A stretch of DNA of 64,000 nucleotides, taken from positions 56,392,347 through 56,456,346 of the forward strand of contig NC_052507.1 of assembly GCF_014356525.2 (NCBI RefSeq). Direction: 5' to 3'. The stretch comes from Nilaparvata lugens (lineage: Eukaryota > Arthropoda > Insecta > Hemiptera > Delphacidae). Of the stretch, positions 13,200 to 25,130 are shown one piece after another. The notes below the pieces were generated by a model. The model was not told the origin of the DNA, ran no database searches, and worked only from the letters and a program-made list of their open reading frames with translations. The position numbers were made by a program, and so were the translations under genes. Every line of letters starts with the position of its first letter. Position 1 is the stretch's first letter.

Positions 13200-14340
13200 A
13201 TCTCTTCAAGCGTATTTCGAGCCTCAACTATGCCTTTTTCTTTCCTCTTCCGTTCCTCTTTCATGACTCTTCTATTCTATTTTCATGCTTCTTCATTCCA
13301 TTCAATGCCCCACCTTTAATCTACATGCGCTTTTGTTTCATCAATACTTTGATATCAACATTTTCACTCTTCAATGCATTTTTCATGCCTCATCGTACAT
13401 TGCCTAGAGTTTGTGCCATTCATTCCTCTTCTAATGTCATAATGATGAATTTTCATGCCCTTTCATCTCTGTTCCTTGGTCTATCCAATTTTCTTCCCTT
13501 ATTATTTTCATTCTATTCTTTTGTTTCCTCTATTCACCCATTCCTTATTTCCCCGTTGTTAGACGTGTTTTTGTGGCTCCTCCATTTTTATCCTAAAATT
13601 CCTCCTACTAATCCATCTCTACATTATTTTCATTATACTCCCTTCTTCGTTCAATTCTTCTGCCATCTCCAACTCCTTTTTCCATGTGTTCCTCAACTTA
13701 TTCTCCTCCTTTTTCCTCTCTTTTGTCATCTTTCCCTTCTCATGTGTTTTATCCTCTTCCCTTTGAGCCTCCTTCTCCTCTCTGTATTGGTTCTTCTCTT
13801 CTCCAGCTTCTCAATTATTCTCAATGTATGTTTTCATGTGAATATACTAGTTCATAAGATAATCCAACTCTTTTAGTGTTCCAGTCATGCCTTTTATCCC
13901 GTGGGGGATGAATAATCGGAGTTCTACAACACTGTAATACCATTTCCTACCTAGGATTTTCTACCATATTTTCCACTTTTACACCATTTATTCCCTGAAC
14001 CACTTTATTGTAACACTCATTCCGATACCACAGAGGCAGTATCTGGATGATTTCTCTTGTATGTTCAGGTACTTGAATACATCTACCCATTATATTCCAT
14101 TTATAATACTAATCATTCCATGTCTTTCAAGTCTCAATGCATTCTATTCACTCTTGAATATTTCAATGCAACTTCCATGCCACACCATCAATTTCTATCC
14201 ACTTTTCAATGTTCCATGCAATTTCAATGCGTTAAACATGCCTTCCCATATACCTTCTGCATGTTTCCATGCCACATCTATGCCTTACCGCACAACTCTC
14301 CCTTTCCTTTCCTTCCCTTAATCCCTGTCCAGCAGCCGCA
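13200..14340 (+). repeat. Pyrimidine-rich tract with recurring CATGCC/CAATGC words
   Basis: The + strand is dominated by C and T for about 1.1 kb. Words such as TTCATGCC, TCAATGC and CCATGCCAC recur at irregular spacing, giving the look of a degenerate minisatellite. The bias suppresses stop codons and creates a 183-codon Leu/Phe/Ser-rich open frame (13325-13876). I treat that frame as an artefact of composition, not a membrane protein. Confidence 0.5.
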
Positions 14341-14540
14341 CACATGGTGATTGTGACCGCGGACAAGGGACTAAAACCACGCCCTTTGTGACAAGGGACC
14401 CTACTCCCTTCAGGCCCTCAGGGACTTTCCCTTTCAACACTCTGCCACCGACAGTAATAAATGAGCACTGTTTACCTACTTGTGTCAACAATTCGAAATT
14501 TTACAAGGTAAATCACCGGTTGCATGTTGAAGAGACAAGA

Positions 14541-14615
14541 TTAACCTCATACTGTCAGCATTGGTTGAATGTGAAGCATTAATGTTATTTGTAAGAAACG
14601 TTGACAGTTCAAAGT
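14541..14615 (+). mobile_element. ~90-bp hairpin MITE, copy 2
   Basis: It matches the dispersed hairpin family in the left arm (ACTGTCAGCATTGGTTGAAT), the loop GAAGCATTAATGTTATTTGT and the right arm (ACGTTGACAGTTCAAAG). The outer parts of both arms are eroded. Confidence 0.7.
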
Positions 14616-15875
14616 AGATATAAGTATCGGATGGATGAGAAGCATAACAAGTAATCGTTCAAAGTACTGGTTAAATTGTTCAAGGTGGCCTATTATATAG
14701 AAGGAAAACCAAAGACAATTTGAAGTTAATCTCGGTATAGTACGGAATTTGTTTTCGAGATAGCTTGGAGAAGATTGAAGAACTGATAGGGAATCCAATT
14801 TCTAATTAGTTCATCCATTTACCATATTAATCACAGTTTTCTTCTGTTTTGAGCTTGTCAGTCATTTGTTAGTACTAAGCCTGAATAGAAAGTTTTAACT
14901 TGGATTCCGTAAATGCCATACATTTTTTGACGATGTGTTTTGACACCATAAAATAATTTTGAAAAAACCAACTAATCTTTAATAGAATTTTGAAACTGAA
15001 AGAACAGATAGCCTAGTCAAGGTAACACTCTAACAAAATCGAATCTTATTTATGATAAGGAGTAGTCATATTATCCATAGAGCGATAAGAGAACCATGCA
15101 AAATTATAATTATGCAGTAATGAGAATTCTTTGGCAGAAATAAAATTATAAAGAGACTTAGTTTATTATTGGCAGATTATAAAAAAAGATTGCTTGTACA
15201 ATTCGAGTTTAGAATCTTTTGTTTTGATTTAATACGTCACTCGATCTTAGTTCAGTCGACAATTTATTGAGTTATTATAAGAACAAATCAGCTGATTGAA
15301 CACTTTATTTGATTGAATAAAATTGTATTCCACTCAGATAATTGTAAATATTATATGTTAAAGGAGGTTTATGTAATGGAAAAACAACGATTATTATGTT
15401 ATTCGAATATTTATTGAAATCTAAAAGAGTATGAAAAATCAAGAGTATACAAAGCTCATATAAAAAGTAAAATGTACTTTGTGCTACAGTATCATATATT
15501 GCGATTTATTTATTTGGAATGCTCAAAGGCTATTATATAAGTTATTTATGTATAATCTTATTTATTTTTTATATAACAAAAGTTGGAAAAACCCTGAATC
15601 TCAAGTAACCAATTACATCACGTTCTACAAAGACTAGAAAGCCAATCAAAGGAAGGCTTACAAATTGTTAGAGGAAGAGATGAGAATTTTTCTGAGAACT
15701 ATTTCTCTCTGGCTTGTGATCTCGACCTATATGGCAGCATATCGAATCTATAAACTGAACAGGTTCCAATTTGTTAAATTCTGATTCGACCTGAAGTTTC
15801 ACATATCAGTATTAATAAATAAATATATATTTTTACAGCTCACAATGTTGGAAGCTAACAACTCCTGTGATAATT
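14616..15875. other. Non-coding DNA, no gene recognised
   Basis: AT-rich sequence with stops in all frames. No repeat, RNA gene or conserved motif was recognised. Confidence 0.35.
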
Positions 15876-16641
15876 ATTGATTGATTGATTGATTGAGTAC
15901 TTTATTTATGTAGATTACAATATATACTGGCTTATACACTTATATACAATAGCTTACAATACAGCAAAATTATAGATGAATTTACATAATATAGACTAGG
16001 AAAATGACTATAGAACTGTATATGATATGAAAAAGCAATTTGTAATATAATAACTATAGATAATAATCATATTGTTATGCATCTACATAAATTGGCGGAG
16101 CTTTGGACATATCAATGTCCATTCTTTGGGAAGAATAATAAAAATATCCTCCCCACTAACTCTCTACCAAAACGTTAATTTCGTTATTTAAACTAAGGAT
16201 TTATTTATTAATGGAAATATTGTGAAAGTTTTAATCAATATGAATATTGAAGAGAAAAAAAAACAGAAAATTGATAAAGTAAAATAATTATATAGGTAGA
16301 TAAGATCAAATAATTGATTAATAAAATGAAGTAGGCTGAAAGTAGATCAGGGTTATCAAATTTCAGTAATATACAGCAGTATGCAGTGGATAATTGAATA
16401 ACATGAGTTTATATAATATATATATATACAATTCGTTCTATAACATGGTTTAAAGGTTTATATTGGTGGAATGGGTGAGGGATGGTTGTCATGTGATCGT
16501 TCTAGGGCCGGACAGTTTCAGTCATTTGCTCCAAAATATGTTTTTTTAAAGTCAGGTTGAAGCTCGCTCGGCTCTCGATAGACCTGATAGAAACAGGAAG
16601 TGTATTCCATGCACGACAGGCACTGACTAAAAAGGATTATT
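15876..16641 (-). pseudogene. 5'-truncated LINE remnant: end of ORF2 plus 3' tail
   Basis: On the minus strand, 16641 down to 16502 reads SFLVSACRAWNTLPVSIR followed by SIESRASFNLTLKKHI and a stop. This matches the conserved C-terminus of many Jockey/CR1/L2-type LINE reverse transcriptases, where a WN-LP motif precedes a short basic tail. The coding remnant runs into an in-frame stop just upstream, so only about 46 codons survive. A ~600-base AT-rich stretch follows, ending in a TTGA/ATTG simple repeat at about 15876-15895, read as the 3' tail. It resembles a typical dead-on-arrival insertion. The family differs from the LINE at 55.9 kb, whose C-terminus does not share this motif. Confidence 0.75.
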
Positions 16642-17771
16642 GAGATATTACAGAATTCAATTATTGAAAAATTATATTTTTATAAGGAAATTTTTATATC
16701 TGTATTATTTTATGGGAATATATTTGTGTTTTATGTCAGCATACAAGATTCTAGATTTTTTATTATTTTCCTAATTCATCTCGTGATATACAGTTTGAGC
16801 TGTCTTGATACCAAGCATTTTTTTCTGCAGCATATATTATTAGTGAATTAATCAATATTGATCTTATTCAGAGCACTTATTACTTATCATACTTTGATGA
16901 TAGTAATATTATTCAGCCAGCAAAATCTTACCGATATTCATAATAATAAGTCTACAATACATCATATAAGGATCCAGAGAACTTCAAGAACTGGCGTTGT
17001 AAGTCTCAAGGAATTTCGAAACGATAAACTAGTGCATACCCATATTCATGACGAACGTTTTAAGGATCAATTAGAAAAATAATAGTTGATTTTCATTATT
17101 CTCGATTGAATATATGGTTACTGATAATCAGTCACTAACTATCTTTTTGATTTTCTTATTGCTAATCTTCAATATCTTCAGGAGAGCAGCGGTAAGAATT
17201 GTTAATCTTCAGTTATTGAAACCCATGGTGGTTCATAACATCGAGAGTATTCATGCATCTACTACTGAGCTAGAGCTGTGGTCAGACCCCAGTATATTTT
17301 CGAGCCGGACGGCCTTAACTTTTTGCGAATTTATTTGCGGGCAAGGGATATTAACAGCTACTCTGGTATATATAAAAAATACCATGTCACAATTTCAATT
17401 TCTCATCTTGAAATATGATAATTCACAAAAATAGAAAAAGAGATTTATCAATGGTATGTTATGAGAACACTAGTGGAAAATAATCTTACCACATAATACT
17501 AGCTATTATAATCTAATAAAAACATGAAATACATCATATTTCAGGGGTCTTTTCCTTGGAAAATAAAGATTGAGAGTCTTGTTGTACAGAACCACTAGAC
17601 AAAACTATACAGTACCGGCTAACATTGTCTAATCAAGCCGTAAATATGTGTTTGTATGATAATGTATTGTGTTAACTCGAATCATCCTTCTTATTCTAAT
17701 CTATTCCACAGAATCACTGATGATTCGCTGCACCAGTCACTGCTACTACTAACGGTTTTCGTAACATACAG
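16642..17771. other. Non-coding DNA, no gene recognised
   Basis: AT-rich DNA. The 106-codon open frame at 17114-17434 and the 74-codon frame at 16858-17082 show no recognisable motif. Nothing else is supported. Confidence 0.3.
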
Positions 17772-17946
17772 CCAGTTACAACACACATCGGTTTCTGGAC
17801 GTACGATTTATTACCGTCCTTATAAATTAGATCGTCTTTAAATTATCAGATTAAACGGAACTTGACAAACATCATCTGTTCAATCCATTGGAATTTATAA
17901 GGACGGCAAAAAATCGTAAGTACAAAAATCGATGTGTGTGTAACTA
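17772..17946. mobile_element. Foldback MITE with ~55-bp inverted arms
   Basis: The left arm, 17772-17828, begins CCAGTTACAACACACATCG and ends ACCGTCCTTATAAATT. Its reverse complement, with mismatches, occupies 17892-17946 (AATTTATAAGGACGGC to GATGTGTGTGTAACTAG). The loop is about 63 bases. It has no coding capacity. A diverged copy of one arm is found inside the second 1.7-kb TIR element at 32592-32640. Confidence 0.75.
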
Positions 17947-19174
17947 GCTTGAGACTTTCAAATTATTCTTGGTAATATCGCTGCCATCCCTTGTATTCAT
18001 TAGATATTTTTATGAAAAATACTTGAAACTATCACACCCCGAATTTTCCAATATTAGGAAACCGGTCTAGCTAGTTACATCATTTTCAATTTTTGAGAAA
18101 TAAAATATGAATCAAAATATAATTATATGGATCAAAATGAGCAAGCGTCACGGTTGGTAGATGGATAATCAATGTGAACCTTTGCTTTTAGCCAAGACTA
18201 GCCACTCCCACAATTAGCGGTTCTATTCGAACGTCACGTCAATTTAGGCTCATACACCAGTCATCAATCAATTCATCAGTGCAAAATCAAAATGAATGAG
18301 TGTCAAAAGGAAACAATGTTTAGAACAGGAAAGCAATGAAAATCACCAACATGAAATAATAGAAAAATAGTACCGAATCTCAAAGTTTTCTCTGAGAGTA
18401 ATTGAACCTACGAAAAAAAATACTAAATGGTATTTCATTGGCTATAATGTATCTGGTCATTCAAACTGTAATTCGAGTAAGTTCCAGTTATCCTAGTAAT
18501 CAGAGTAAGGAAATGCTGTAGATGTAACAACCAAAACTAGTATCTTGCTATTTCGAGAAAAATTGAAGTTGTGATAGCTTCAAATATTCATCGAGTATTA
18601 GTATTCATCCAGTACTAGTATTCATCAAGTATTCATATTGTTCATCCAGTATGAATAACACAACTACAAAACAAATACAATTTTCATTAAAAATAATTGA
18701 CTATCATGAATCATTATTAGAATATATATTGATGTGATCAAGAGAAGACTACAGGCATAGCCCAAAACTGTATTTCTCCAAAATTTTTAAAAATAGAATG
18801 AGGTTATGATTCCACTTTTCACTCGGTAGTCCAATATCCACTTCACAGCAAATGACTAATTTTAAATTTAAAATTTCGATTTTCAAAAACTAAACAAAAA
18901 TATTTCACTCAAATTTCTACTAATTGAAAATTCTTGAGTTTTTAATTTATACCTTGATTGAGGGAAATCGAATAAAAATAGCTGGGTGACAGGCAAAGGG
19001 GCGAAGAGATAAGGTTGAATTGTGAAAGGAAGTGGGATGAACTAAATAGAGAAAACATGGACTTGAGAAAATGCGAGGAGATTGATTGTAAAAGTACAGA
19101 TAGATAGCGTGACCGCTGATTATTATTTTCTATTTTCAATGTATTTCCACTGAATTCTGACAGATCCTGCTATA
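17947..19174. other. Non-coding DNA, no gene recognised
   Basis: AT-rich, with stops in all frames. It holds one small minisatellite (18589-18655) and is otherwise featureless. Confidence 0.35.
18589..18655 (+). repeat. Short minisatellite, TATTCATCnAGTA-like units
   Basis: About four imperfect units of the form TATTCATCCAGTACTAG occur in a row (ATTCATCGAG, ATTCATCCAG, ATTCATCAAG, GTTCATCCAG). Confidence 0.6.
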
Positions 19175-19260
19175 TACACTTCATACTGCTTGTATTGGCT
19201 GAATGGGAAGCATCAATGCAATCTCATAAAGGAAATGCTTACAGTTGGAAGTAAGTCTCA
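19175..19260 (+). mobile_element. ~90-bp hairpin MITE, copy 3
   Basis: It shows the family pattern TACACTTCATACTGC, TTGGCTGAATGGGAAGCAT, then AAGGAAATGCTTACAGTTGG and AAGTAAGTCTCA. It is diverged but both arms and the loop are readable. Confidence 0.65.
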
Positions 19261-19800
19261 ATGTAACCGATTTCGCTGCCACAAGAGAGTTTTCTGGTCA
19301 GTTTCATCTCTGATAGGAATCTTGTTGCTCACTGATTTCTCTCGCAATTGTTTCTGCTTCAATGTGAAGTGATTCGGAAGGAATTCTATTTACGGAAATC
19401 TGTCTAGCAAGAAATGAAATGAAATTTGTCTAGCAATGACTGTAAGTATTCCACAGCAGTACGGAATACATGATCGATACAAATACGAATACGATGGAGA
19501 AGGTATGCAAATAAGAAAAGATGAAAAATTTTATGCAAGTAGTGTGTGGAAGTGGAAGAATCTTTATCGTGCAATGAGCATTTTAATGATATAACAGTTC
19601 TGTGAATTTTGATTTCAAATTTTATTTGATTAGAGTTCCTTATCAAATAAAAGATTCTCTACAATATATTTCTGATGAATTCAATTGCATTCTATCCATT
19701 ATATAGGTATTCTATTCGATTGTATATTTATAATACGTAGACTATTATCAATTTCCACTCTATTTTTATCATACACTTATGCTTTTCTCGTTCTTTATCA

Positions 19801-20019
19801 TGCGCATTTTCTTTCAATTTCAACTCCCAACCTCTCACAATAATTTTCCAATTTCTCATTCTGTTTGCCCATCCTTGAATTGTTTTTTTCTTATCCTACT
19901 TCCTACAGGTGTTATGCATTTCCTTTCAATTTCAACTTCGAACCTCTCACAATAATTTTTCAATTTCTCATTCTGTTTGCCCATCCTTGAATTGTTTTTT
20001 CTTATCCTACTTCCCACAG
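19801..20019 (+). repeat. Tandem duplication, 112-bp period
   Basis: CTTTCAATTTCAACT at 19811 recurs at 19923. The following sequence, including ACCTCTCACAATAATTTT and TTTGCCCATCCTTGAATTG, is repeated with few changes and one base fewer in a T run. Both units end in CCTACTTCC(T/C)ACAG. The high similarity suggests a fairly recent duplication. Confidence 0.85.
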
Positions 20020-20250
20020 CATTCTCTCACAAACTGAATTTCTGTCTCATTTCAATCCTCATCCCCTATTCTTCTCAATCACCCTATGGAAACTTTTCAG
20101 ATTCTAGTTACATCCACTTATTCAATTTTCACCTCTCTGCAATACACTTTTCCTCACTCATCTACCACCCTTCTCTTCAATACAGAATCACAGTGACCTT
20201 TGTGCGCTTAGGTACTACGTTAGAAATGAGCCGGAAAGGAAACATTTTCT

Positions 20251-20338
20251 GAGACCCACTTCAAACTGTCAGCATTATTTAGTTGAATTGCAAGCATAAA
20301 TATACTATTTGTTAGTAGTACTGACGTATATTTCACTA
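20251..20338 (+). mobile_element. ~90-bp hairpin MITE, copy 4
   Basis: It begins GAGACCCACTTCAAACTGTC, continues AGCATTATTTAGTTGAATTG and closes with GTAGTACTGACGTATATTTC. Its left arm is close to the family pattern and its right arm is diverged. Confidence 0.65.
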
Positions 20339-20627
20339 AGAAATCATTGATGACGAGGAAACCATCTTAATAAGAAATTACACCATGAAAAGTGCAAATC
20401 AAAAACATTTCAACACGTTATTAATTTATGTGCGGAAGGTACTTGAAACTCAGAAGATAAAATAGAAATAAGTTTCACACAATTCCCATGAATAATTGCC
20501 TACATAGCACCAAGGATTGTATATAGCTATCCTACTCTATACTATCCTTGACATAGCACCACCAGTAACGGTTCAAATCAAGAATAGCTCAGTTCGTTTT
20601 CCATGAAAACTCCATATCAACATGTGT

Positions 20628-20718
20628 ATGAGATTCACTTCAAATCATCAGCACTTCCTGATGAATAATACCAATGCTTCCTATTGCACAATGCTGACAG
20701 TGCAAAACGCTTCATCTC
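20628..20718 (-). mobile_element. ~90-bp hairpin MITE, copy 5
   Basis: It begins ATGAGATTCACTTCAAAT, has CATCAGCACTTCC and an inverted-loop CCAATGCTTCCTATTG, and closes ATGCTGACAGTGCAAAAC. The loop is in the opposite orientation to copies 1-4. Confidence 0.65.
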
Positions 20719-20803
20719 ATGGAAATGATGATGTACCGTACATGTACCAGGCTCCGAAACTGAGTTCAGGTGTGACAAATGTTTTTCGAATCATCCTGTT
20801 GTG

Positions 20804-20884
20804 GTAGAAATCACTTGAAATGGTCACCATTTCTAGGAAATATCATGAACGCTCCCCATTCAACCAATGCTGAGTGTTTGAATG
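20804..20884 (-). mobile_element. ~90-bp hairpin MITE, copy 6
   Basis: Recognised by AAATCACTTGAAATGGTCAC, then GAACGCTCCCCATTCAACC and AATGCTGAGTGTTTGAATG. The loop again reads in the minus orientation. Confidence 0.6.
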
Positions 20885-21077
20885 AATGATTCTTTAAAAG
20901 AAGATTCTATAGAAAAAGTAATGATTAGTAAAATATGATTCGTAAAGTAAGAATATAATGATTCTATAGAAAAAGTTTCTATAAAAACTTCTCCTTCAAA
21001 GTATATAAATGATCCTATTTTATTCTATGAAATCATTTGAATGATTCTTTAGAATCAAATCTAGAAATGATTCTATT

Positions 21078-21107
21078 CATACCCAGTGATTCTATACACT
21101 GGGTATG
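21078..21107. other. Perfect 11-bp hairpin
   Basis: CATACCCAGTG and CACTGGGTATG are perfect reverse complements separated by an 8-base loop (ATTCTATA). It lies in a stretch where GATTCTATAG-like words recur (about 20890-21095). It may be a degenerate repeat unit or a chance hairpin. Confidence 0.6.
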
Positions 21108-21128
21108 ATAGTATGTTTTTCTTCGAAC

Positions 21129-21200
21129 GATGAGAAATGCTAATTAATATCATCAATACTTCCCATTCACACAAGGCTGACAGTGTGAAGTGAATCTCAC
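21129..21200 (-). mobile_element. ~90-bp hairpin MITE, copy 7 (partial left arm)
   Basis: Recognised by CAATACTTCCCATTCACACA, then AGGCTGACAGTGTGAAG and a complete outer right arm TGAATCTCAC. The left arm is eroded. Confidence 0.65.
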
Positions 21201-22799
21201 TATGAATCAATGGGGGATTTCCGTTTAGGTTTCGGGATATGTTACTGAGGCTGAAATGCTTTTACGAAGGATTACAGAATTACGATTGTGTGAGCTGAGT
21301 GAACGTATCAAAGTGATCATATCTATCAAGATTTCATGTAGCCTATGTTTGTACATCATACAATTATGTGAAAATATAATGTCAGATTAGTTTTGTAAGT
21401 CACTATAAGAAATAATGACATTCATTGGAATTAGTGCAGTAGAGATATCAATATTCTTGTGGTTTCATAATTTGGAATCAGGACCTGAATAAAAAGTAGG
21501 CTGGTAGCCTACTCATGCAATATGTTAGTTTTTACTCTGATGTACTACAAAGAACAAAATGAAAGATTACACGCTAGTCACAATGTAAAACTGGGAATCA
21601 TATGAAATTTCTGGCACAATTGGTTCTAATCCTACTGAATCCAGAAACATAGCAAATTATCAATGGCCCATATCCTCGGATATGGAGGCAAGCATGCGTT
21701 ATCGTGAAAAATAAGAGAAAACTACATAAAACAAAGACTATTCTATTCTATGCTAATATGTATACTTTGTAGTGTTACATTGATTATCATAAATAAATAA
21801 ATAAAATAATCATAATTCATCATAGTAAACTAGATATGTTTAGACAGTATAAAATGAGATAGAGGAATGTTGGTAGCATTGTTTAGGATGTGAACTTAGG
21901 AGTGGAATGGAGACAGCTGTTTTTAGAGGGAAAATGAAGGTTAGAGAGTGTTGGGAAAAGATGGTGATAGGCTATCAGAATAATGTGTATTGTTTATACT
22001 GAAAGTATGTATTTGTCTCCTTTATTGCATAATAGATAGAAAAACTAAGAAAATGTCGTGCTTAATTTCGAATAATGTTACAACTTATATCTAATGTTGG
22101 TCAAATACACAATATGTTTTATGACACGATACGATATAAATCATGATATTTGTACCCATTATAGCGATGATCCAAGAACAGCTAATAAGATAATTTCCTT
22201 GTACTTGCATTCTAAAATACACCACCTAGGCTATTTAAATCGCCTCTCTCCATCCTTCTCCATTTACTTCTAATCTTTTAATATTAAATCCATTTTTACC
22301 TTGAATCCAATCTCCAGTCAAGGTTTTTCATTTTCACTCCGATGGTTTCGAATATATTCCTCATCATCTATATCCTGAGACTATTTTTGAACGATAATAA
22401 TCGTTGTTTGAAAGCGAAGCACTGTTGTTAGTCCCATGAGGGGAACATTCAGTTTTAAGTGATTCTCACTTGCTTCAGCTAAGCGATTACTCGAATATAT
22501 TCATGTAGCAGCAATCAAGAAGCTAACATTCCTCTATAATGTCCAACACTGTTAGGAACAGCATGTTTTAGCAAGCTACCAGTGCAATATTAGAGCCGTA
22601 ACTTGAATTCCGCCGCCTGCAAAAGACCTTATCACTTCAACGTTGCACTCATTTTTCTTGGAGAGAACGCTTGCAATGAGCTCCAGTAGAGTGAACGATT
22701 ATTATAAATTCAAAGCTTTAATAAGAATTCGATATGAGTTTCCAAGAGATGTTGGTAGTGAGAATGCGGGCATCTTGAGTAAACATTGATAGTGGAAAC
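21201..22799. other. Non-coding DNA, no gene recognised
   Basis: AT-rich sequence. A weak partial match to the hairpin family (CATTCAGTTTTAAGTGATTC) is seen near 22448-22470. No gene or other repeat is supported. Confidence 0.3.
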
Positions 22800-25130
22800 A
22801 GTCTGTGTGTGTGTTGGAAAAGAGAGAATTGGAAGAGAGTGAGAGAAGTAAGAGACGGAGAGAGAGTGAGAAAAGTGAGAGACGAAGAGAGGGAGAAAAA
22901 AGAACAGGATGCGAAACTGAAAGAAAAGAGATAGATTTCTCTAAATATTCAACTTTATTATCTATTTAAGTTACAATATGCACTTATTCGAAATCAATTC
23001 TATAAAAAAATGGTACTCGAAGAGTTGCGGTAATAATGAAGAGGTGTGGATGCAAGTATACATTCAAAAATTTGAAACCTTCAAAGTATTGGAAGATGGA
23101 GGAGAGACTTGTTTGTGCATGAGGTGGTTCATAGAGAAAAGATTGTTTCTTTGAATATGAGGATAAAATCATGAAGAGGACTCATAGCAGTAGGAAGAAG
23201 AGAGAGAAATGGAGAAAAGATAAGTTGAAAAACAAAATCGAGATGGGAGATTTGGTATATGAATAGGAAATGAGGATTTGCATAAGAAAAATTCAAGGAT
23301 TTGAGAAAGCCAAATAAGTTATTGGAGAATTGGAATGGAATGGAATGTATTATTGGCAAAAATGTCTTATTGAATTGGTGAGAAAGGGTTTGAAGATGAA
23401 GATTCCCAGGGATACCAGAAATGAAAGTGAAAAGACGAATCGAATTGACGATTGTTGGAAAAGGAAAATGAAAGAGTACATATGAGGTGATAATAAATGA
23501 AGAGTAGATGTGGGATGAAAAAAAAAATGGAATACGGGAATGATGAGAAAATACAGAGGGAAGAAAAGGATACTAGACTAAAAGATGGTGCGTGAATGAG
23601 GAAAAGGGAAACAAAGAAAATCAAAATTTATGAAGATTAGGAGAACATAATATTAGGGAAGAATATTGGAAGAAGAGGAGAACTATTGTGTGAATGAGAA
23701 GAGAGAAATCAAAGAAAATTGTAATCCATGGAGATGGAGAGAACATAAGGGACAATATGGGAAGATCAGAAGGAAGAAGAGGAGAACACAATGCGAATGT
23801 GAGATAAATGGAAAAAGCCCTGAGGTAGCTGAGGCGTAACCCGTATCCGTATAGACGACCTTATCAAGCCATATCTTCTTGAATTCATTTTCACCGTGCA
23901 CTGGAAAATTTCAAAGCCAACCCCTATTTCAACTTGAAATTCCTCCTTCCTCTTCACCACGTTCTCCACCTCCCGCTTCTTCTCCTCATCATCTTTCTCC
24001 TTCTCCTCATCACACTACTACACTACTACTACTCCTTCTCCTTCTTCTTCCCTCCCTTCTACTCCTCCACCTGTCCCTCCTCTCATCACCTTCCTCCGAT
24101 CGTTCTACCTTGATGTCGTCATAAAAGTTGGTCTTTATTCCATTATTTCTGTTGCTCTAATTTCGTTCAGGTCGTCAACGAATGAAAGGTGGTGTAAGTT
24201 GGAGAGGGCGGGGTTGAGAAGAATTCAGATTGGAAGAGAGTAAGTGAAAAAGGAGGAAACAGAGGATGGGATGAGGAGGAGTGGATTAAATGTGAAAATG
24301 TAGAGGAAGAACATGGATAAGTGAGAGGAACAGGAAGTGAAAAGAGAATGTGAAGTCAAAGTGGAAGAGGAAGTGCAGAGAAAGAGGGAAAATGGAAACA
24401 GAAGGAAGAATGAGAGAGTAAAGGAATGTGAGAGAGTGGATGTGGATGAAGGAGGAAGAATCTGGAAAATCTATGATCAAGATTAGGATTGATAGATATC
24501 GAGATTGGAATAAGTTGAGAAAGACAGAAATAAAATAAAGATGAATAGAATAGAGAAGAATCACTTCCTTTACTTTGACTTATAGATGATGGACAATAGA
24601 AAATTATGATAAGTGGAAAAATATAAGGGAAAGGTTCTTCAAATTGAATTGGAAAAAAATATTACCAGAAAGATGAAAATTTGTAGTGTAATAATGGAAA
24701 TGGAAATTGGTAGAGAATGGGGGAAAAAGGATTGAAAGGGAGAAGGAAAAAATAAGTGAGACATGATTAAAGCAATGAAATCATTATGTGAGTGATAGAG
24801 AGTGAGAAAAATAAGAGTGTAAAATCGAAGAGGAGATAAAAGATAATCGAGGAGTACATAGATGGATGGGGACAGAGAGGAATGACGTGAAGCAGGATGG
24901 AAAGGAGGAGGATCAGAAGAAGGTGGATGCGCTGGTGAGGAAGTATATAACGGAAGTAAAATATAGTGATAAAAGTCTGAGCAAGAAACGAAAAGGAGAA
25001 GAGAATACGCAAAAGAAAAGCTAAACAAAGAAGACCATATTCTTCGCAGTAATGAGAGGAATTTCATTGAAAATAATAATTCAAGAGGCACCACAGCTGT
25101 TAATGATAGGTGAGATCCTTCCAAGCAGAC
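22800..25130 (+). repeat. Long purine-rich tract with a pyrimidine insert
   Basis: For most of 2.3 kb the + strand is strongly biased to A and G (GAGA, GAAGA, GGAGGA). A short GTGAGAGA(C/A)G minisatellite lies at about 22835-22895. Between about 23930 and 24115 the bias flips to CTCCTTCT-type pyrimidine sequence before returning to purine. The bias makes long antisense open frames rich in Ser, Phe, Leu and His, for example 161 codons at 24639-25124. I regard these as composition artefacts. Confidence 0.6.

Noticed and set aside
13325..13876. 183-codon open frame resembling a hydrophobic membrane protein
   Set aside because: It lies wholly in a pyrimidine-rich tract, where stops are rare and Leu/Phe/Ser codons dominate. 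No family motif.
24639..25124. 161-codon antisense open frame
   Set aside because: It is antisense to a purine-rich tract, low-complexity Ser/Phe/Leu, with no motif.
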